The notes beneath the pieces were generated by a model. That model searched no databases and was not told the origin of the DNA. It worked only from the letters and a program-made list of their open reading frames with translations. Below are positions 36,524 to 46,135 of a stretch of 64,000 nt of DNA, piece by piece. The translations under genes and the position numbers were made by a program. The DNA comes from Legionella brunensis (GTDB lineage Bacteria; Pseudomonadota; Gammaproteobacteria; Legionellales; Legionellaceae), in contig NZ_LNXV01000029.1 of assembly GCF_001467025.1 (NCBI RefSeq), positions 179,063 to 243,062 of the forward strand, in the 5' to 3' direction. Numbering within the stretch: position 1 is the first letter of the stretch; each line of letters opens with the position of its first letter.

Positions 36524-38343
36524 TACCAGTTGTACTCCGTCACCAAAACGCCTGGTTGCTCAACTTCCACTTCTAACACAGGCAACTGATTTTTTTGAAG
36601 ATAATAACGCGATTCCCATCCATCTACCAACTCAAAACGCTTAATAGGAATAGCCGTATTAACCCTGATTGTTTGCAATCCATTAGTCAAACTGTTGCCT
36701 TCAATGCACCAATTACCTGGCTTTAATCGCCATCTCATAATTGCAGAATTGCTAAACCCCTTTATTTCATCGCATACAGTTAAGTTGTTCTCAGTCAGCT
36801 CTACAAAGCGAGCATGGATTGCTCCATAGCTATCACGATAACTAGCCCCAAAACTAACAGTATCTTCTGTTTTCTGAAGCTCACAGATAGACTTAATTTT
36901 TAGCCAATTTCCAAAAAGAAAACGACTAAGACGAGGCATTTGATCTCGACCATCAAACTGAATAGTATTGTGGCTTGATACTCCATGGAAATAAGCTAGC
37001 CACTCAGGTTCTGCGTTATAGCTATAAGAGCCTCCATCTCGCAATATATTTTCATCATTAATCCATAAATCGAGGTGAAGAGCATCCGCTTGGCTTGGAC
37101 GAAAACGAAACCGCGGATAGCGTAGAAGAACCCATGCATTAGCATGACGCATTACGGCATATCCACCCTTGTCGAATAAAGTACTATTAGGTTTTTCCAT
37201 AACTTCTGCAGCAGGTTTAATATTAAGCCACTTTAAAGGCAGATCCCACACCCCCTCCTCGAAGTAGGCCCTTTTATTATTAAATAATGTCATCGCCAGC
37301 TGCACAGAAGGTCGATAATCCCGATAATCTGTATCGGTTAAAGGTAAAAAACAGGCGCCGTCATTCGCACCTATATTAGGGCCATCTCCTGTGCTAGGAT
37401 GAATCATATTTGCCAACCAATATGCAGCAGCACTAGCACGTAATTGCCATTTTTTTGAAAATGCAGGCAAAGAGAAGTATCGCCTCCATATTTCAACCAT
37501 AGATAGGGTATCAAGAACAACCCGATGGTAATTAAGTGAGTATTGGCTAAAACTACCATCTGTATCTATTAAGTGGGAAACACGATTCTCTAACCATTTT
37601 CGCCCGAGTCGACTCCATTTCTCCCCATATTTATTACCCTGAGCCTTAGCCCAGCTCCCTCCTATGAAAAGAGCTGCAGCTTCTGACGTGCCATGATTAT
37701 TGTCTTGAGCCATTGCATAATTAAGCGTGGACTCTATGCGTTCTAAATGAAGTACAATTAACTCTAAAAGTACGGAAGATGGTTGATTTGCCTGCCCAAG
37801 GATCACTGCTGCCATAGCAAGATGCATGACGCGAATAGCTGCTTCTTGCCCACACTTCCAGTTGACTCCCCTATACGAGGGATTATTTTCACACCAATCA
37901 TTTAACCAAAAATTAAGTTTTTCTAGAGACTTTTTATCACCTAGTTTTGCACGTTGAGCAAAAGACAATACCCAATCAAACCGAGAAGCTTCCCAGAAGA
38001 TTTTAATATCCCCAACACTAGGATCAAAATCTGGAATACGCCACCATTGACGAGAAGATTGAGATCGTGTTCCTGTTAAAGGATTTAGATGCCAGTCTGG
38101 TGGAATATCCAAAACAGGGACTGGTGTATAACCAAAATATCTAACCTCATCTAACCAATTTTTTACTGAAATTTGTTCAGAGCAAGTCAATTCAATCTCA
38201 TGAAAGAAAATCCCACTAAGACATGTACTTTGGAGCTCAATAAAGAATCCAAGCTTTTTATAAATACGATAAATCAATATTTGAATCGAATTTACTAAAC
38301 CCAAGGAGAATAGAGCTTGAGCCTTGATGAAGATCAGTTTCAT
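36523..38343 (-). CDS. Heparinase II/III-like protein
   Basis: A 606-residue protein with the alginate-lyase-like toroid in the N-terminal two-thirds (for example FDWVLSFAQRAKLGDKKSLE, NWKCGQEAAIRVMHLAMAAV, QDNNHGTSEAAALFIGGSWA, DGSFSQYSLNYHRVVLDTLS). The heparinase II/III C-terminal beta domain follows (PSQADALHLDLWINDENILR, then SSHNTIQFDGRDQMPR). The N-H-x-x-S/T and Y-x-x-Y-H residues fit an uronic-acid lyase site. No signal peptide is seen, so it is probably cytosolic. Genes of this family recur inside O-antigen loci, where their role is unclear. ATG 38343 is preferred over TTG 38355. Confidence 0.85.
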   Translation of the reverse strand: MKLIFIKAQALFSLGLVNSIQILIYRIYKKLGFFIELQSTCLSGIFFHEIELTCSEQISVKNWLDEVRYFGYTPVPVLDIPPDWHLNPLTGTRSQSSRQWWRIPDFDPSVGDIKIFWEASRFDWVLSFAQRAKLGDKKSLEKLNFWLNDWCENNPSYRGVNWKCGQEAAIRVMHLAMAAVILGQANQPSSVLLELIVLHLERIESTLNYAMAQDNNHGTSEAAALFIGGSWAKAQGNKYGEKWSRLGRKWLENRVSHLIDTDGSFSQYSLNYHRVVLDTLSMVEIWRRYFSLPAFSKKWQLRASAAAYWLANMIHPSTGDGPNIGANDGACFLPLTDTDYRDYRPSVQLAMTLFNNKRAYFEEGVWDLPLKWLNIKPAAEVMEKPNSTLFDKGGYAVMRHANAWVLLRYPRFRFRPSQADALHLDLWINDENILRDGGSYSYNAEPEWLAYFHGVSSHNTIQFDGRDQMPRLSRFLFGNWLKIKSICELQKTEDTVSFGASYRDSYGAIHARFVELTENNLTVCDEIKGFSNSAIMRWRLKPGNWCIEGNSLTNGLQTIRVNTAIPIKRFELVDGWESRYYLQKNQLPVLEVEVEQPGVLVTEYNW

Positions 38344-38399
38344 ACTATATTTCAACTAATAAATTAATTGTCAAAGAACATCACTTAGCCCACTTCTCA

Positions 38400-39830
38400 T
38401 TATCTTTGTGTTGACCAAGCAGAGCCTCGTTCAAATAAAAAAAGCCAAGCAGCTTTACATACTAATATTAAACCTACAGAAGCCATTAACCACGGAATAT
38501 AAGAAATTGAACAAAAATATTCAATGTTTTTACAGTAAGTACTTATTAATAGAGGAAGAAGTACCCCTAAGAAAGCCTTAGAATTACTTATTTTATTTTG
38601 TTTTTTATAAAAAAAAAGCAAAATATAAGTTAAGAAATAGCTATTAATTACTAATCCTAGAAAAAGACTATCTCCTATCAGATACCCCATGATAATGCCT
38701 CCCCAGAAGCAAAGTATCAAAATAAGCTGTAAAAATGCTACTTGCCATACGCGCCTATTAACCATTAAAGGGAGCAAAAGTAGATTAGAGATACCAATAA
38801 GTGCTGTTATATAATATCCCATTGCAGCTAGCTTCAATGTATCCAAACTTTCCATACTAGGTTTAAATAATATGGGCTTTAGAATTGGGAGTATTATTAT
38901 CCCAGCTATGCCTATTATCATTAAAGTTTTAAGATAGCGAGGGATTAGTTCCAATGAGATTTTTTTACTAATTAATAAAGGTAAGGCCCAAGACATCAAA
39001 GAGGAACTTGCCATCACGAGTGGTAATGCTAAAGTGCTACCGATTCCCGCCGCTCCAGTTGCTGCCGCCCCAAAAAAAAAGCCTATCACGATACGATCAC
39101 CATATTGTGCTGCTGTTTGTGTCCACCCACGAATAACCAAAGGGAATCCTACACGGACTGATCGGCGAAGCCTTACTCTATATTTACTAAAGGGAATTTG
39201 GAAAGAACGTCTTGCTTCAACATTGAAAATATATTGACCTAGGCCTTGCAGCCAAAGAGCTAGGGCATTAGCCAAAACAAAATAGCTCCAATTTGGGCTA
39301 GCAATAAGAATCGCCAGACAAAAAACTGATCCTAACGCATTACCAGCCGCCCCAATTAATAAACCTTTACCATCTTCTAGACCTCTGGCTAAATTTCCAG
39401 TAAAACCAACAAATGCAATCCCCTCCCAATAAATAATTAGAACAATAAGTTCAACTCCTTTAACATTAAACCCTAGATAGGCTATCATGGAAAATAATAG
39501 CCCACTCATGACAGCCCACCCAAGTGATGACCAATAACTAGTTTTTATAACACTTGCTTTGTTAATTTTGCTGTAACTTAATTTTGGGAGAAACAATATC
39601 AATGATTGAGAAAAACCCGGATTAATATTTGCAGTAAGTTGACAAGAACTTCGCCATATCATCCATTTACCGAAACCAGCAACACCTAACTGCATAATCG
39701 CTAAAAGATTTAAGAAAAAACTTAAAATGGCTGGTAAGACATTCGCAATTAAAACGATTTCTTTTTTCCATAAGCCGAAAGACTGGGTTTTATTTGCTTT
39801 AAATCCATTCAATTGTTGATATCCTCCCAT
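38400..39830 (-). CDS. Wzx-type O-unit flippase (second copy)
   Basis: A 476-residue polytopic protein (about 12 helices) of the polysaccharide transporter family. Runs such as VLPAILSFFLNLLAIMQLGV, GFPLVIRGWTQTAAQYGDRI and VIGFFFGAAATGAAGIGSTL are typical. It would flip the undecaprenyl-linked O-unit of the Pse cluster. It is unrelated by eye to the WzxE-like protein at 19130-20401. ATG 39830 overlaps the upstream gene's TAA stop by one base. Confidence 0.85.
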   Translation of the reverse strand: MGGYQQLNGFKANKTQSFGLWKKEIVLIANVLPAILSFFLNLLAIMQLGVAGFGKWMIWRSSCQLTANINPGFSQSLILFLPKLSYSKINKASVIKTSYWSSLGWAVMSGLLFSMIAYLGFNVKGVELIVLIIYWEGIAFVGFTGNLARGLEDGKGLLIGAAGNALGSVFCLAILIASPNWSYFVLANALALWLQGLGQYIFNVEARRSFQIPFSKYRVRLRRSVRVGFPLVIRGWTQTAAQYGDRIVIGFFFGAAATGAAGIGSTLALPLVMASSSLMSWALPLLISKKISLELIPRYLKTLMIIGIAGIIILPILKPILFKPSMESLDTLKLAAMGYYITALIGISNLLLLPLMVNRRVWQVAFLQLILILCFWGGIIMGYLIGDSLFLGLVINSYFLTYILLFFYKKQNKISNSKAFLGVLLPLLISTYCKNIEYFCSISYIPWLMASVGLILVCKAAWLFLFERGSAWSTQR

Positions 39831-41233
39831 TAAGCCGTCAGTTTTATCGCTTGTTGAGTTAGATCATGTAAGTCTTTTGTTATACGGGGTTCAGCTTCGC
39901 TTGCTAGTAATTTCTCCCCCATAGGAGCATAGGCACCCAGGCTACCTTCACCAGAAGAAATAAATAATTTCTTTAAACTCTCTAGTTGTTGTAGTCTTTG
40001 CGTTTCCGTATTCGATTTTATGGCATTTTGGGCAATGTATATATGCTCCTCTGCTGTTGTTAATCGCATAAGAACATTTTTGTGAGAAGCGTTATAATAT
40101 GGAGAACCACAATATAATAACGGGATATTTAACAATGTAGCTTGAATGGCTGTTGAAGAAGCATAGCCTACAACCAATTTTGTCTTTTCCAATAATGATG
40201 TTATAGAACTCATGGTTGGAGCAAAATAAACATTAGGAATTTTTGAAAGAGTTCTTAATATGTTTTCGTTTCTTCTTCCGATACAAGCAGGATGCTCTTT
40301 AATAACCACAGGCATGAATTTTGAAAGGTCTTTTGCGAGGCTTAAAGTAACAGCATGATGGTTACACATCTCAAGCTCAGAGATCCAATAATCATTAGTA
40401 GCTTCTGGGTAAAATTGCAAGGGTAGAAGTATGAATTCTCTGGGCAATTCTTTTAAGGCGTTCTTTTCAACTTTAATAATTTCTTGTGCACGAGAGAAAG
40501 AAGAAACCATTTTAGTCCTCTGAACTGGCCAAGGAGCAAAAGAGAAACTTAGAGGATCTCTAAACAAATGCCGGTAAGAGAAAAACACAGGACGTTTTAT
40601 GGCATCAATTATCATTCGTCGAATAGCAGTTTGCTTAACTTGTTTATCAACGCCCATAAGAAAATCTGGTCGAAAATCAATTTTAGTAAGCTGGTTTAAG
40701 CTGTTATTGTAACTCTCCTCAAGAACCGATGTCATCTTTAATTGGCCAAGCAATTCTCCTCTTACAGTAAAGCGAACTCGTTTTGAAAATAAAGTATTAA
40801 TCGGAGAAAATGCAGGAATACCTTTCTCCTTCGCAACACGTTGCAAGGTATCTAAAACAAAAGAATCGATAGGCAATAATAACACAATATCATAATCGTT
40901 TTTTTCTAAAATAATTTCCCAAGTTCGGTACGCTATAACAGCTAAATGAGATGCAGTTTTAAATGGCAGCGTTCTTAAAAAACGACACCTTTGTATTATA
41001 TCTTCCATAGGCAGATAGGAGTTAGTATTACGGGAGGACGACTTAAGCTCTTGATAAAAAACATCGCCCCACCAGTCCACTTTGTTTCCTCCTAAACGCT
41101 CATCGGAAATAAGCTGTATTTCCGCATCCTGGCCAAAAAGTTGCGAGGCCAAGGAGATAATGCGTTTAAAATGTCTTCGACGAGCAAAAGCTAAAATTTT
41201 TTTTGGTGAGCTTTCAATTTTTTTGTTTATCAT
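39830..41233 (-). CDS. Capsule-type GT-B glycosyltransferase, candidate Pse transferase
   Basis: A 467-residue soluble protein. LAFARRRHFKRIISLASQLF at the N-terminus resembles capsular surface-polysaccharide biosynthesis proteins. The C-terminal half has MPVVIKEHPACIGRRNENIL and KLVVGYASSTAIQATLLNIP-L-L, the K-E-H-P and S-S-T-A pattern shared by KpsC/KpsS-type and CDP/CMP-linked glycosyltransferases. Because the operon makes a CMP-nonulosonic acid and no other sialyltransferase-like gene is present, this is the best candidate for adding it. That is inference. The gene overlaps the polymerase upstream by 20 bp. Confidence 0.7.
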   Translation of the reverse strand: MINKKIESSPKKILAFARRRHFKRIISLASQLFGQDAEIQLISDERLGGNKVDWWGDVFYQELKSSSRNTNSYLPMEDIIQRCRFLRTLPFKTASHLAVIAYRTWEIILEKNDYDIVLLLPIDSFVLDTLQRVAKEKGIPAFSPINTLFSKRVRFTVRGELLGQLKMTSVLEESYNNSLNQLTKIDFRPDFLMGVDKQVKQTAIRRMIIDAIKRPVFFSYRHLFRDPLSFSFAPWPVQRTKMVSSFSRAQEIIKVEKNALKELPREFILLPLQFYPEATNDYWISELEMCNHHAVTLSLAKDLSKFMPVVIKEHPACIGRRNENILRTLSKIPNVYFAPTMSSITSLLEKTKLVVGYASSTAIQATLLNIPLLYCGSPYYNASHKNVLMRLTTAEEHIYIAQNAIKSNTETQRLQQLESLKKLFISSGEGSLGAYAPMGEKLLASEAEPRITKDLHDLTQQAIKLTA

Positions 41234-42479
41234 TTGCTATTTCCGTGAGCTTATTTAAAGTTAGACTAGGATTTGACATTAAGCCCAATGCAATCCATAA
41301 AAGATAGTTCTGCATTATAATAAAAGATGACATTGAGACAGTAAATAAGCCTAAGCTAGTTAACCCCAATGCCTGATAGTATATTAATTCGTCCTTAAAG
41401 GATCTCTTTACAATCACCCAAGAAATTTTCCAAACAATAGAGAAGATAAGGATTACAGCTAGGGGGAACCCATAAATATGCACAAGACCCAATGGGGAAA
41501 TATGTACAGTACTCTTAGTAATTTCTTCATTTTCATTTTGTAAAGTAAAATGCGCTCCAAAACCTGAACCAATCCAAAACTTAATTGGATCCTGTTGCCA
41601 CTCATGTACTACCGCGGTAACCTCCAAATTACGACCTGCAGTAATTTTTCGGATTTTTGCTTCAGTAGATTGTTCAGACGAAACTTGAAATTTTTTTGTT
41701 AGTTGCTCAGGTAAGAAAGAGAGCGAACCATTTAACCCTACAATTAAACAAGCAAGCACAATACTACAAAATATAAAAATCATTTGTAATATTCGCGAGG
41801 AAATTGCTGAATACTTAATAGGAAATATCCAAGAGCAGAGCATCATTACTATAGCAGCAAGTAAAACCCCTCGTTTCCCAGATAAAATAATGAGCAGCAT
41901 TACAAAAACGATTGTCAATCTATATCTCTTCATGCATCGTGTTAAAGCTAAAGCCAGTAGCAATAACGTTGATTCAGAATTTAAACCCATGTACACGGGA
42001 TATGGACCAAACACACCAAGAATGTATAAATATGACAAACCAATCATAACGCCAACTGCACCAGACCAGGCTAATTTGAAGATTAACTCCTTAGTCCATA
42101 TAAGTTTGTAGTGACGGGTGGTAAAATATAGAAGAAAAACAAAAATAAGACGAGAGACATTCCCTCCAATGTCGATCCAATCACCCTTGAACCAAATTGT
42201 CCAGCAAGTTGTCCAAAAACCAATAAAAATAAGTAATAACTCAAAAAAATCGACAAAAAAACCATTTCTTAGAATTAATATCGCAAAAGAAAATGCTAAT
42301 AGGAGTATAACTAATGGGAAACCGATATAAAAAGTTAAAGACGGTATTAATACACTTATTCGTATTAGCTTTAAAGTATGAAGCGCAGGAGCTAAGAATA
42401 AAAGAATAACGATTATAAACAATGATAGTTTGTAAAATTTATCAACATTTGAGCTATCTGTAATGTAATTGCGCCTCAA
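41214..42479 (-). CDS. Wzy/ligase-type polysaccharide polymerase (second copy)
   Basis: A 421-residue membrane protein with about 10-11 helices. A central periplasmic loop (about residues 245-310) contains ITAGRNLEVTAVVHEWQQDP and KFWIGSGFGAHFTLQNENEE; this R-N-x..W..G-x-G-x-G pattern is that of Wzy/WaaL-type polymerases and ligases. TTG 42479 is the start: GGGGAG is placed 6-7 bp upstream and no ATG fits. It is the partner of the second flippase. Polymerase is more likely than O-antigen ligase given its position inside the O-unit operon. Confidence 0.8.
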   Translation of the reverse strand: MRRNYITDSSNVDKFYKLSLFIIVILLFLAPALHTLKLIRISVLIPSLTFYIGFPLVILLLAFSFAILILRNGFFVDFFELLLIFIGFWTTCWTIWFKGDWIDIGGNVSRLIFVFLLYFTTRHYKLIWTKELIFKLAWSGAVGVMIGLSYLYILGVFGPYPVYMGLNSESTLLLLALALTRCMKRYRLTIVFVMLLIILSGKRGVLLAAIVMMLCSWIFPIKYSAISSRILQMIFIFCSIVLACLIVGLNGSLSFLPEQLTKKFQVSSEQSTEAKIRKITAGRNLEVTAVVHEWQQDPIKFWIGSGFGAHFTLQNENEEITKSTVHISPLGLVHIYGFPLAVILIFSIVWKISWVIVKRSFKDELIYYQALGLTSLGLFTVSMSSFIIMQNYLLWIALGLMSNPSLTLNKLTEIANDKQKN

Positions 42480-42597
42480 GATGCTCCCCTATAACACAAT
42501 TTCATGCAACAAATCTAGGTAATTTTAGACTCATATTTTGGCACCAGCAATTACATTAAAACATAATGAGTACGGCAATATAGCAGAAGATATTTGT

Positions 42598-43668
42598 TTA
42601 ATCTAGATTAAAATTTTCTATAAATTCTTTTTTTAATGGGGTACCCTCAGGAATATCTCTCAAAGCCTTTTTACCTAGGATTTTTTCATAAAACTTGGGC
42701 CCCATGCCATAACCGGGACGAATGCTCTTTATATTATTCTGAGTAAAAACCTCTCCGGACTTTACTGATTTAACTATGTATAAGGAGCGGCGAAATTTGA
42801 TATTAGGTTGCTCGCTTGGCTTACAACCATAATCTACTTTCCCTAGAGCTTCCCAAGCTATTTTACTATCGCGACATAATGCTTTTAATTCGTTGGGCTC
42901 TAATGAAAAACTGTCATCAGGTCCACCACCTGAGCGATTTAATGTCACATGCTTTTCAATGATTGAGGCACCTAAGGCAACACTAGTGATAGCAGTAATA
43001 TTATCAATTGTATGATCAGAAAGACCAGTTACAACCCCAAATCTTTGGAGCATATCGGGAATCGTTCGAAGATTATAATCAGCCGCCGGAGCAGGATAAC
43101 CACTGACACAATGCAAAATTGCCAACTCTTTGCATCCTCCTTCTCGAGCTGCATTAATCGCCTCTTCAATCTCTTGTGCATTCGCCAATCCAGTTGAAAT
43201 AATCATTGGCTTTCCTGTGCGTGCAACATATTTGATAAGGGGCAGATCAATAGCCTCAAATGATGCAATTTTATAAGCAGGCGCATTTAACGATTCAAGA
43301 AGATCAACAGCTGTAGTATCAAAAGGTGAACTAAAAATGGTAATTCCCAATTCGCGCGCATAGTTGAATAAAGGCTCGTGCCACTCCCAAGGCATATGTG
43401 CTTCTTCGTAGAGTTGGTATAGGGTTTTACCTCCCCATAAGCCACCTTCAATACAAAAATCTTCGGTATCACAATTTATGGTAATCGTGTCAGGTCGATA
43501 AGTTTGTAGCTTTATTGCATCGGCACCAGCTAGTTTAGCCTCTTTTATGATTCGTAAAGCATTTTCAAGGTTACCGTTATGATTTGCAGACAGTTCTGCA
43601 ATTATATAAGGTGGACTGTCTATGGAAATTCGTCGACCATTAATTATAAGTTCAGATTTAATTGTCAT
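42598..43668 (-). CDS. pseI: Pseudaminic acid synthase (PseI/NeuB family)
   Basis: Condenses phosphoenolpyruvate with the 2,4-diacetamido-2,4,6-trideoxy-altrose released by PseG, giving pseudaminic acid. A 356-residue TIM barrel: PYIIAELSANHNGNLENALR, ADAIKLQTYRPDTITINCDT, MPWEWHEPLFNYARELGITI, MIISTGLANAQEIEEAI, ILHCVSGYPAPAADYNLRTI and GLSDHTID. The SAF/antifreeze-like C-terminal domain follows (SLYIVKSVKSGEVFTQNNIK). The presence of PseG and PseH next to it favours pseudaminic over legionaminic acid. ATG 43668 overlaps pseH by 11 bp. Confidence 0.92.
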   Translation of the reverse strand: MTIKSELIINGRRISIDSPPYIIAELSANHNGNLENALRIIKEAKLAGADAIKLQTYRPDTITINCDTEDFCIEGGLWGGKTLYQLYEEAHMPWEWHEPLFNYARELGITIFSSPFDTTAVDLLESLNAPAYKIASFEAIDLPLIKYVARTGKPMIISTGLANAQEIEEAINAAREGGCKELAILHCVSGYPAPAADYNLRTIPDMLQRFGVVTGLSDHTIDNITAITSVALGASIIEKHVTLNRSGGGPDDSFSLEPNELKALCRDSKIAWEALGKVDYGCKPSEQPNIKFRRSLYIVKSVKSGEVFTQNNIKSIRPGYGMGPKFYEKILGKKALRDIPEGTPLKKEFIENFNLD

Positions 43669-44203
43669 GATTTATTCTCTCCTTAGCCACCCATTCTTGT
43701 TGTAGTAAACCAAAATAAATTACATCTTGATAAACAAGACCATCAAAATAATGCTCTCTAAAGACTCCCTCTTGGAGAAATCCTAGCTTTTGATGAAAGT
43801 TAATGGACTTTTCATTAAATTCCAATACATGTCCCATTAACTTATGTAACCCCAATTCATCAAAGCAGTAATCTAGCGCGGCATGCCCCAAAGCTGTACC
43901 AGTTCCTTTCGGTGCATCAGGAGCTATATAAAAACCCCATTCAGCAGTGCTGCCTGATTGTAAAATATTAAAACTGACAAAACCACTGGGAATCTGATTA
44001 TATTCAAAAATCAATAATATTTTGTTTTTATTATTAGACTCTCGTTCAAACCAGGCAAAATGTTCTGCAGCCTCTATTTCATGAGTGGTGTACATAAACC
44101 GACGGATTTCAGGATGATTACGCCAGCTTAATACTTGTAAAAGGTCATCTTTTGCCATGACACGGATCTTAGCATTTTTATCTGACATTCTTCTTTCTCT
44201 CAT
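43658..44203 (-). CDS. pseH: PseH-like N-acetyltransferase
   Basis: GNAT-fold enzyme that acetylates the 4-amino group of UDP-4-amino-4,6-dideoxy-AltNAc in the pseudaminic acid pathway. 181 residues: VMAKDDLLQVLSWRNHPEIR, FMYTTHEIEAAEHFAWFERE, EWGFYIAPDAPKGTGTALGH (acetyl-CoA loop) and ALDYCFDELGLHKLMGHVLE, then NFHQKLGFLQEGVFREHYFD. This is the usual PseH order. ATG 44203 or ATG 44188 (with AGAGAAAGA upstream) could start it. It lies between pseG and pseI as in Campylobacter-type sets. Confidence 0.9.
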   Translation of the reverse strand: MRERRMSDKNAKIRVMAKDDLLQVLSWRNHPEIRRFMYTTHEIEAAEHFAWFERESNNKNKILLIFEYNQIPSGFVSFNILQSGSTAEWGFYIAPDAPKGTGTALGHAALDYCFDELGLHKLMGHVLEFNEKSINFHQKLGFLQEGVFREHYFDGLVYQDVIYFGLLQQEWVAKERINHDN

Positions 44204-44209
44204 ATGAAT

Positions 44210-45334
44210 TCAGCTCAGCAACGATTGGATTTTATTCGTTACTAAAGACACGCCTTGACCATCTGTTATTGTTCGGCAAACATGACTTAATGAACTTAAT
44301 ACATCCAGACTACTGATTATCTTGTTAATAGAATCGGCTAACAGGTTACAAAATTCCGCTGAAAAAGGATTTCCAATATTAATGACAGCATTATTTTTTG
44401 CAAGAGCTCTAGATATATCAAGCTGATTGTCTGCTAAAACAACCAAAAGTGTTGGCAGCCCCAGACAACATCGTTCCCAGGAAGTACTACCTGCTGCGCC
44501 GATAGCTAAATCAGCATCCGCCATCAAATTTGCCATATTCTCTACATTCTCTTTAACGTCTGTTTGCCAAGGAGTAGTTAAAGCTCGAGCCTTGATATTG
44601 GCTAGATGTGGAGCTTGCATTCCCATAACAATAGTGACTTTACAATCCTTCGGTAGCTGAGAGAGTAAAAGTCCATCTAGCACTTTGGCTGTTGCGTTGA
44701 ATTGATCCACTCCCCCCATAGTAATTAATATTTTTTTAAAAGCAGGTTGTTTCCTGCGCTCCAAACTGTATTGTCTTAAGTGCGCAAACTCAGGCTTAAC
44801 TAATGAGAACTGAGCACCTATTAGGATTTGGGCAGAATTTGGCAAATAACTACGATAAACCTCCTCGGTTCTGCCAAAGGTTTGATCTAATAACAGATCA
44901 CATACGTGTTCACGATTTGCCAAGTCATCGATAACCATTAACTTTTTATAGTAAGGCCGAAGCCCTTCTTCCCAGTTTTTATCTAATGAATAATGGTCAA
45001 CAATTAACAAATCCACGGCATTTTTAGCGAGAACTTCTTCCGTTTGTTGTGCGTCTAACTGCCAAGAGCAACCTAACCAATCACTATAAGATAGTTTTTT
45101 TTCTTTAAAATCAGAGTTATTAGGAGAGCAAATAAGACTATATACCTTGAAACCCTTTTCGGATATAAAATTGCACAAATTGCCTTGATTTTCACGACAG
45201 ATAAAAATACATTCCCCACCTAATTTTTTTAATGCAAAAGCCAGAGTGAGACATCGCATCACATGGCCCGTGCCAATTTGCAGAGATGCATCTACGCGAA
45301 AAGCAATTTTCAGCTTTTTTACCAACTTGTCCAT
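44210..45334 (-). CDS. pseG: PseG, UDP-diacetamido-trideoxy-altrose hydrolase
   Basis: Removes UDP from UDP-2,4-diacetamido-2,4,6-trideoxy-altropyranose, giving the free sugar for PseI. 374 residues with a GT28/MurG-like fold: IAFRVDASLQIGTGHVMRCL with the catalytic His (about 24) in G-x-G-H, then DLLIVDHYSLDKNWEEGLRP, MVIDDLANREHVCDLLLDQT, ILITMGGVDQFNATAKVLDG and ADLAIGAAGSTSWERCCLGL. The GHVMR motif and VIDDLANR identify PseG specifically rather than the NeuC-like hydrolase of the legionaminic pathway. It overlaps the SDR gene by 16 bp. Confidence 0.92.
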   Translation of the reverse strand: MDKLVKKLKIAFRVDASLQIGTGHVMRCLTLAFALKKLGGECIFICRENQGNLCNFISEKGFKVYSLICSPNNSDFKEKKLSYSDWLGCSWQLDAQQTEEVLAKNAVDLLIVDHYSLDKNWEEGLRPYYKKLMVIDDLANREHVCDLLLDQTFGRTEEVYRSYLPNSAQILIGAQFSLVKPEFAHLRQYSLERRKQPAFKKILITMGGVDQFNATAKVLDGLLLSQLPKDCKVTIVMGMQAPHLANIKARALTTPWQTDVKENVENMANLMADADLAIGAAGSTSWERCCLGLPTLLVVLADNQLDISRALAKNNAVINIGNPFSAEFCNLLADSINKIISSLDVLSSLSHVCRTITDGQGVSLVTNKIQSLLS

Positions 45335-46134
45335 CCCCCATCAACAGCCAAATTTGCCCCCGTAATAAATGAACTAGCTGCGGAGAGCAGGAAAACAACT
45401 GGTCCCGCTACCTCATGTGCTTCACCAATACGACCAAGGGGATTTTTAAAGCAAAGTTGGTTATAAAAAGCAGGATTTTTTTCTTTTATTGACTCAGGAG
45501 GGAAAGGGCCAGGACAAAGGCTGTTCACACGAATATTAAAGTGGCCAAGGTGACAAGCCATATAGCGCGTTAACTGAATAAGACCAGCTTTTGCAGCACC
45601 ATAATAAGGAGGATTATTACTCCCACTATTGCCATAAATCCGAGGATCTGGACTGACTTGACCATACATTGAGGCAACGTTCACCACAGAAGCTCCTCCA
45701 CGTTTGATTTTCGCTGCATTTTTAAGCAATTCCAGCCCAGCTTGCATCAAAAAAAAAGGACCATTCACATGTGTTTTTTGTGCTTGTTCAAAATCATTGG
45801 GAAGTGATGATTCTATTGTTCCAGCTCTACCGCTATGTGCACAATTAACGATGCCATCCAATTTTCCAAACTCTGTACTTAATTGTGAAATAATTCCTTG
45901 GCACTCTTCTGCTTGCGATATATCAAAACACGCTGTATAAGCATTACCATTTGTTGCCTTGATTTCCTCAGCTAATTGACGCAGTGAACTTTCGGTGCGT
46001 CCGCAAAGAATCGGGATACCTCCCATTGCAGCCACCCCATGGCTTATTGCTTGTCCTAAATAGCCTGCAGCACCGGTGATAAGAATAATCTGGTCATTAA
46101 GCTCAAACTCTTTAGTCAAACTTTTAAATGTCAT
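45319..46134 (-). CDS. Short-chain dehydrogenase/reductase in the Pse operon
   Basis: A 271-residue classical SDR. NAD(P) motif ITGAAGYLGQAIS (about 18-30), NNAG-equivalent IVNCAHSGRAG, the catalytic Ser in NVASMYGQVSP, and YYGAAKAGLIQLTRYMACHL with the Tyr-x3-Lys pair (about 190-194). RVNSLCPGPFPPESIKEKNP and the C-terminal FITGANLAVDGGWTSW are typical. It is not part of the standard six-step Pse pathway. Together with the fused aldo/keto reductase upstream, it suggests an extra redox modification of the sugar. Substrate unknown. Confidence 0.88.
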   Translation of the reverse strand: MTFKSLTKEFELNDQIILITGAAGYLGQAISHGVAAMGGIPILCGRTESSLRQLAEEIKATNGNAYTACFDISQAEECQGIISQLSTEFGKLDGIVNCAHSGRAGTIESSLPNDFEQAQKTHVNGPFFLMQAGLELLKNAAKIKRGGASVVNVASMYGQVSPDPRIYGNSGSNNPPYYGAAKAGLIQLTRYMACHLGHFNIRVNSLCPGPFPPESIKEKNPAFYNQLCFKNPLGRIGEAHEVAGPVVFLLSAASSFITGANLAVDGGWTSW

Positions 46135-46135
46135 T

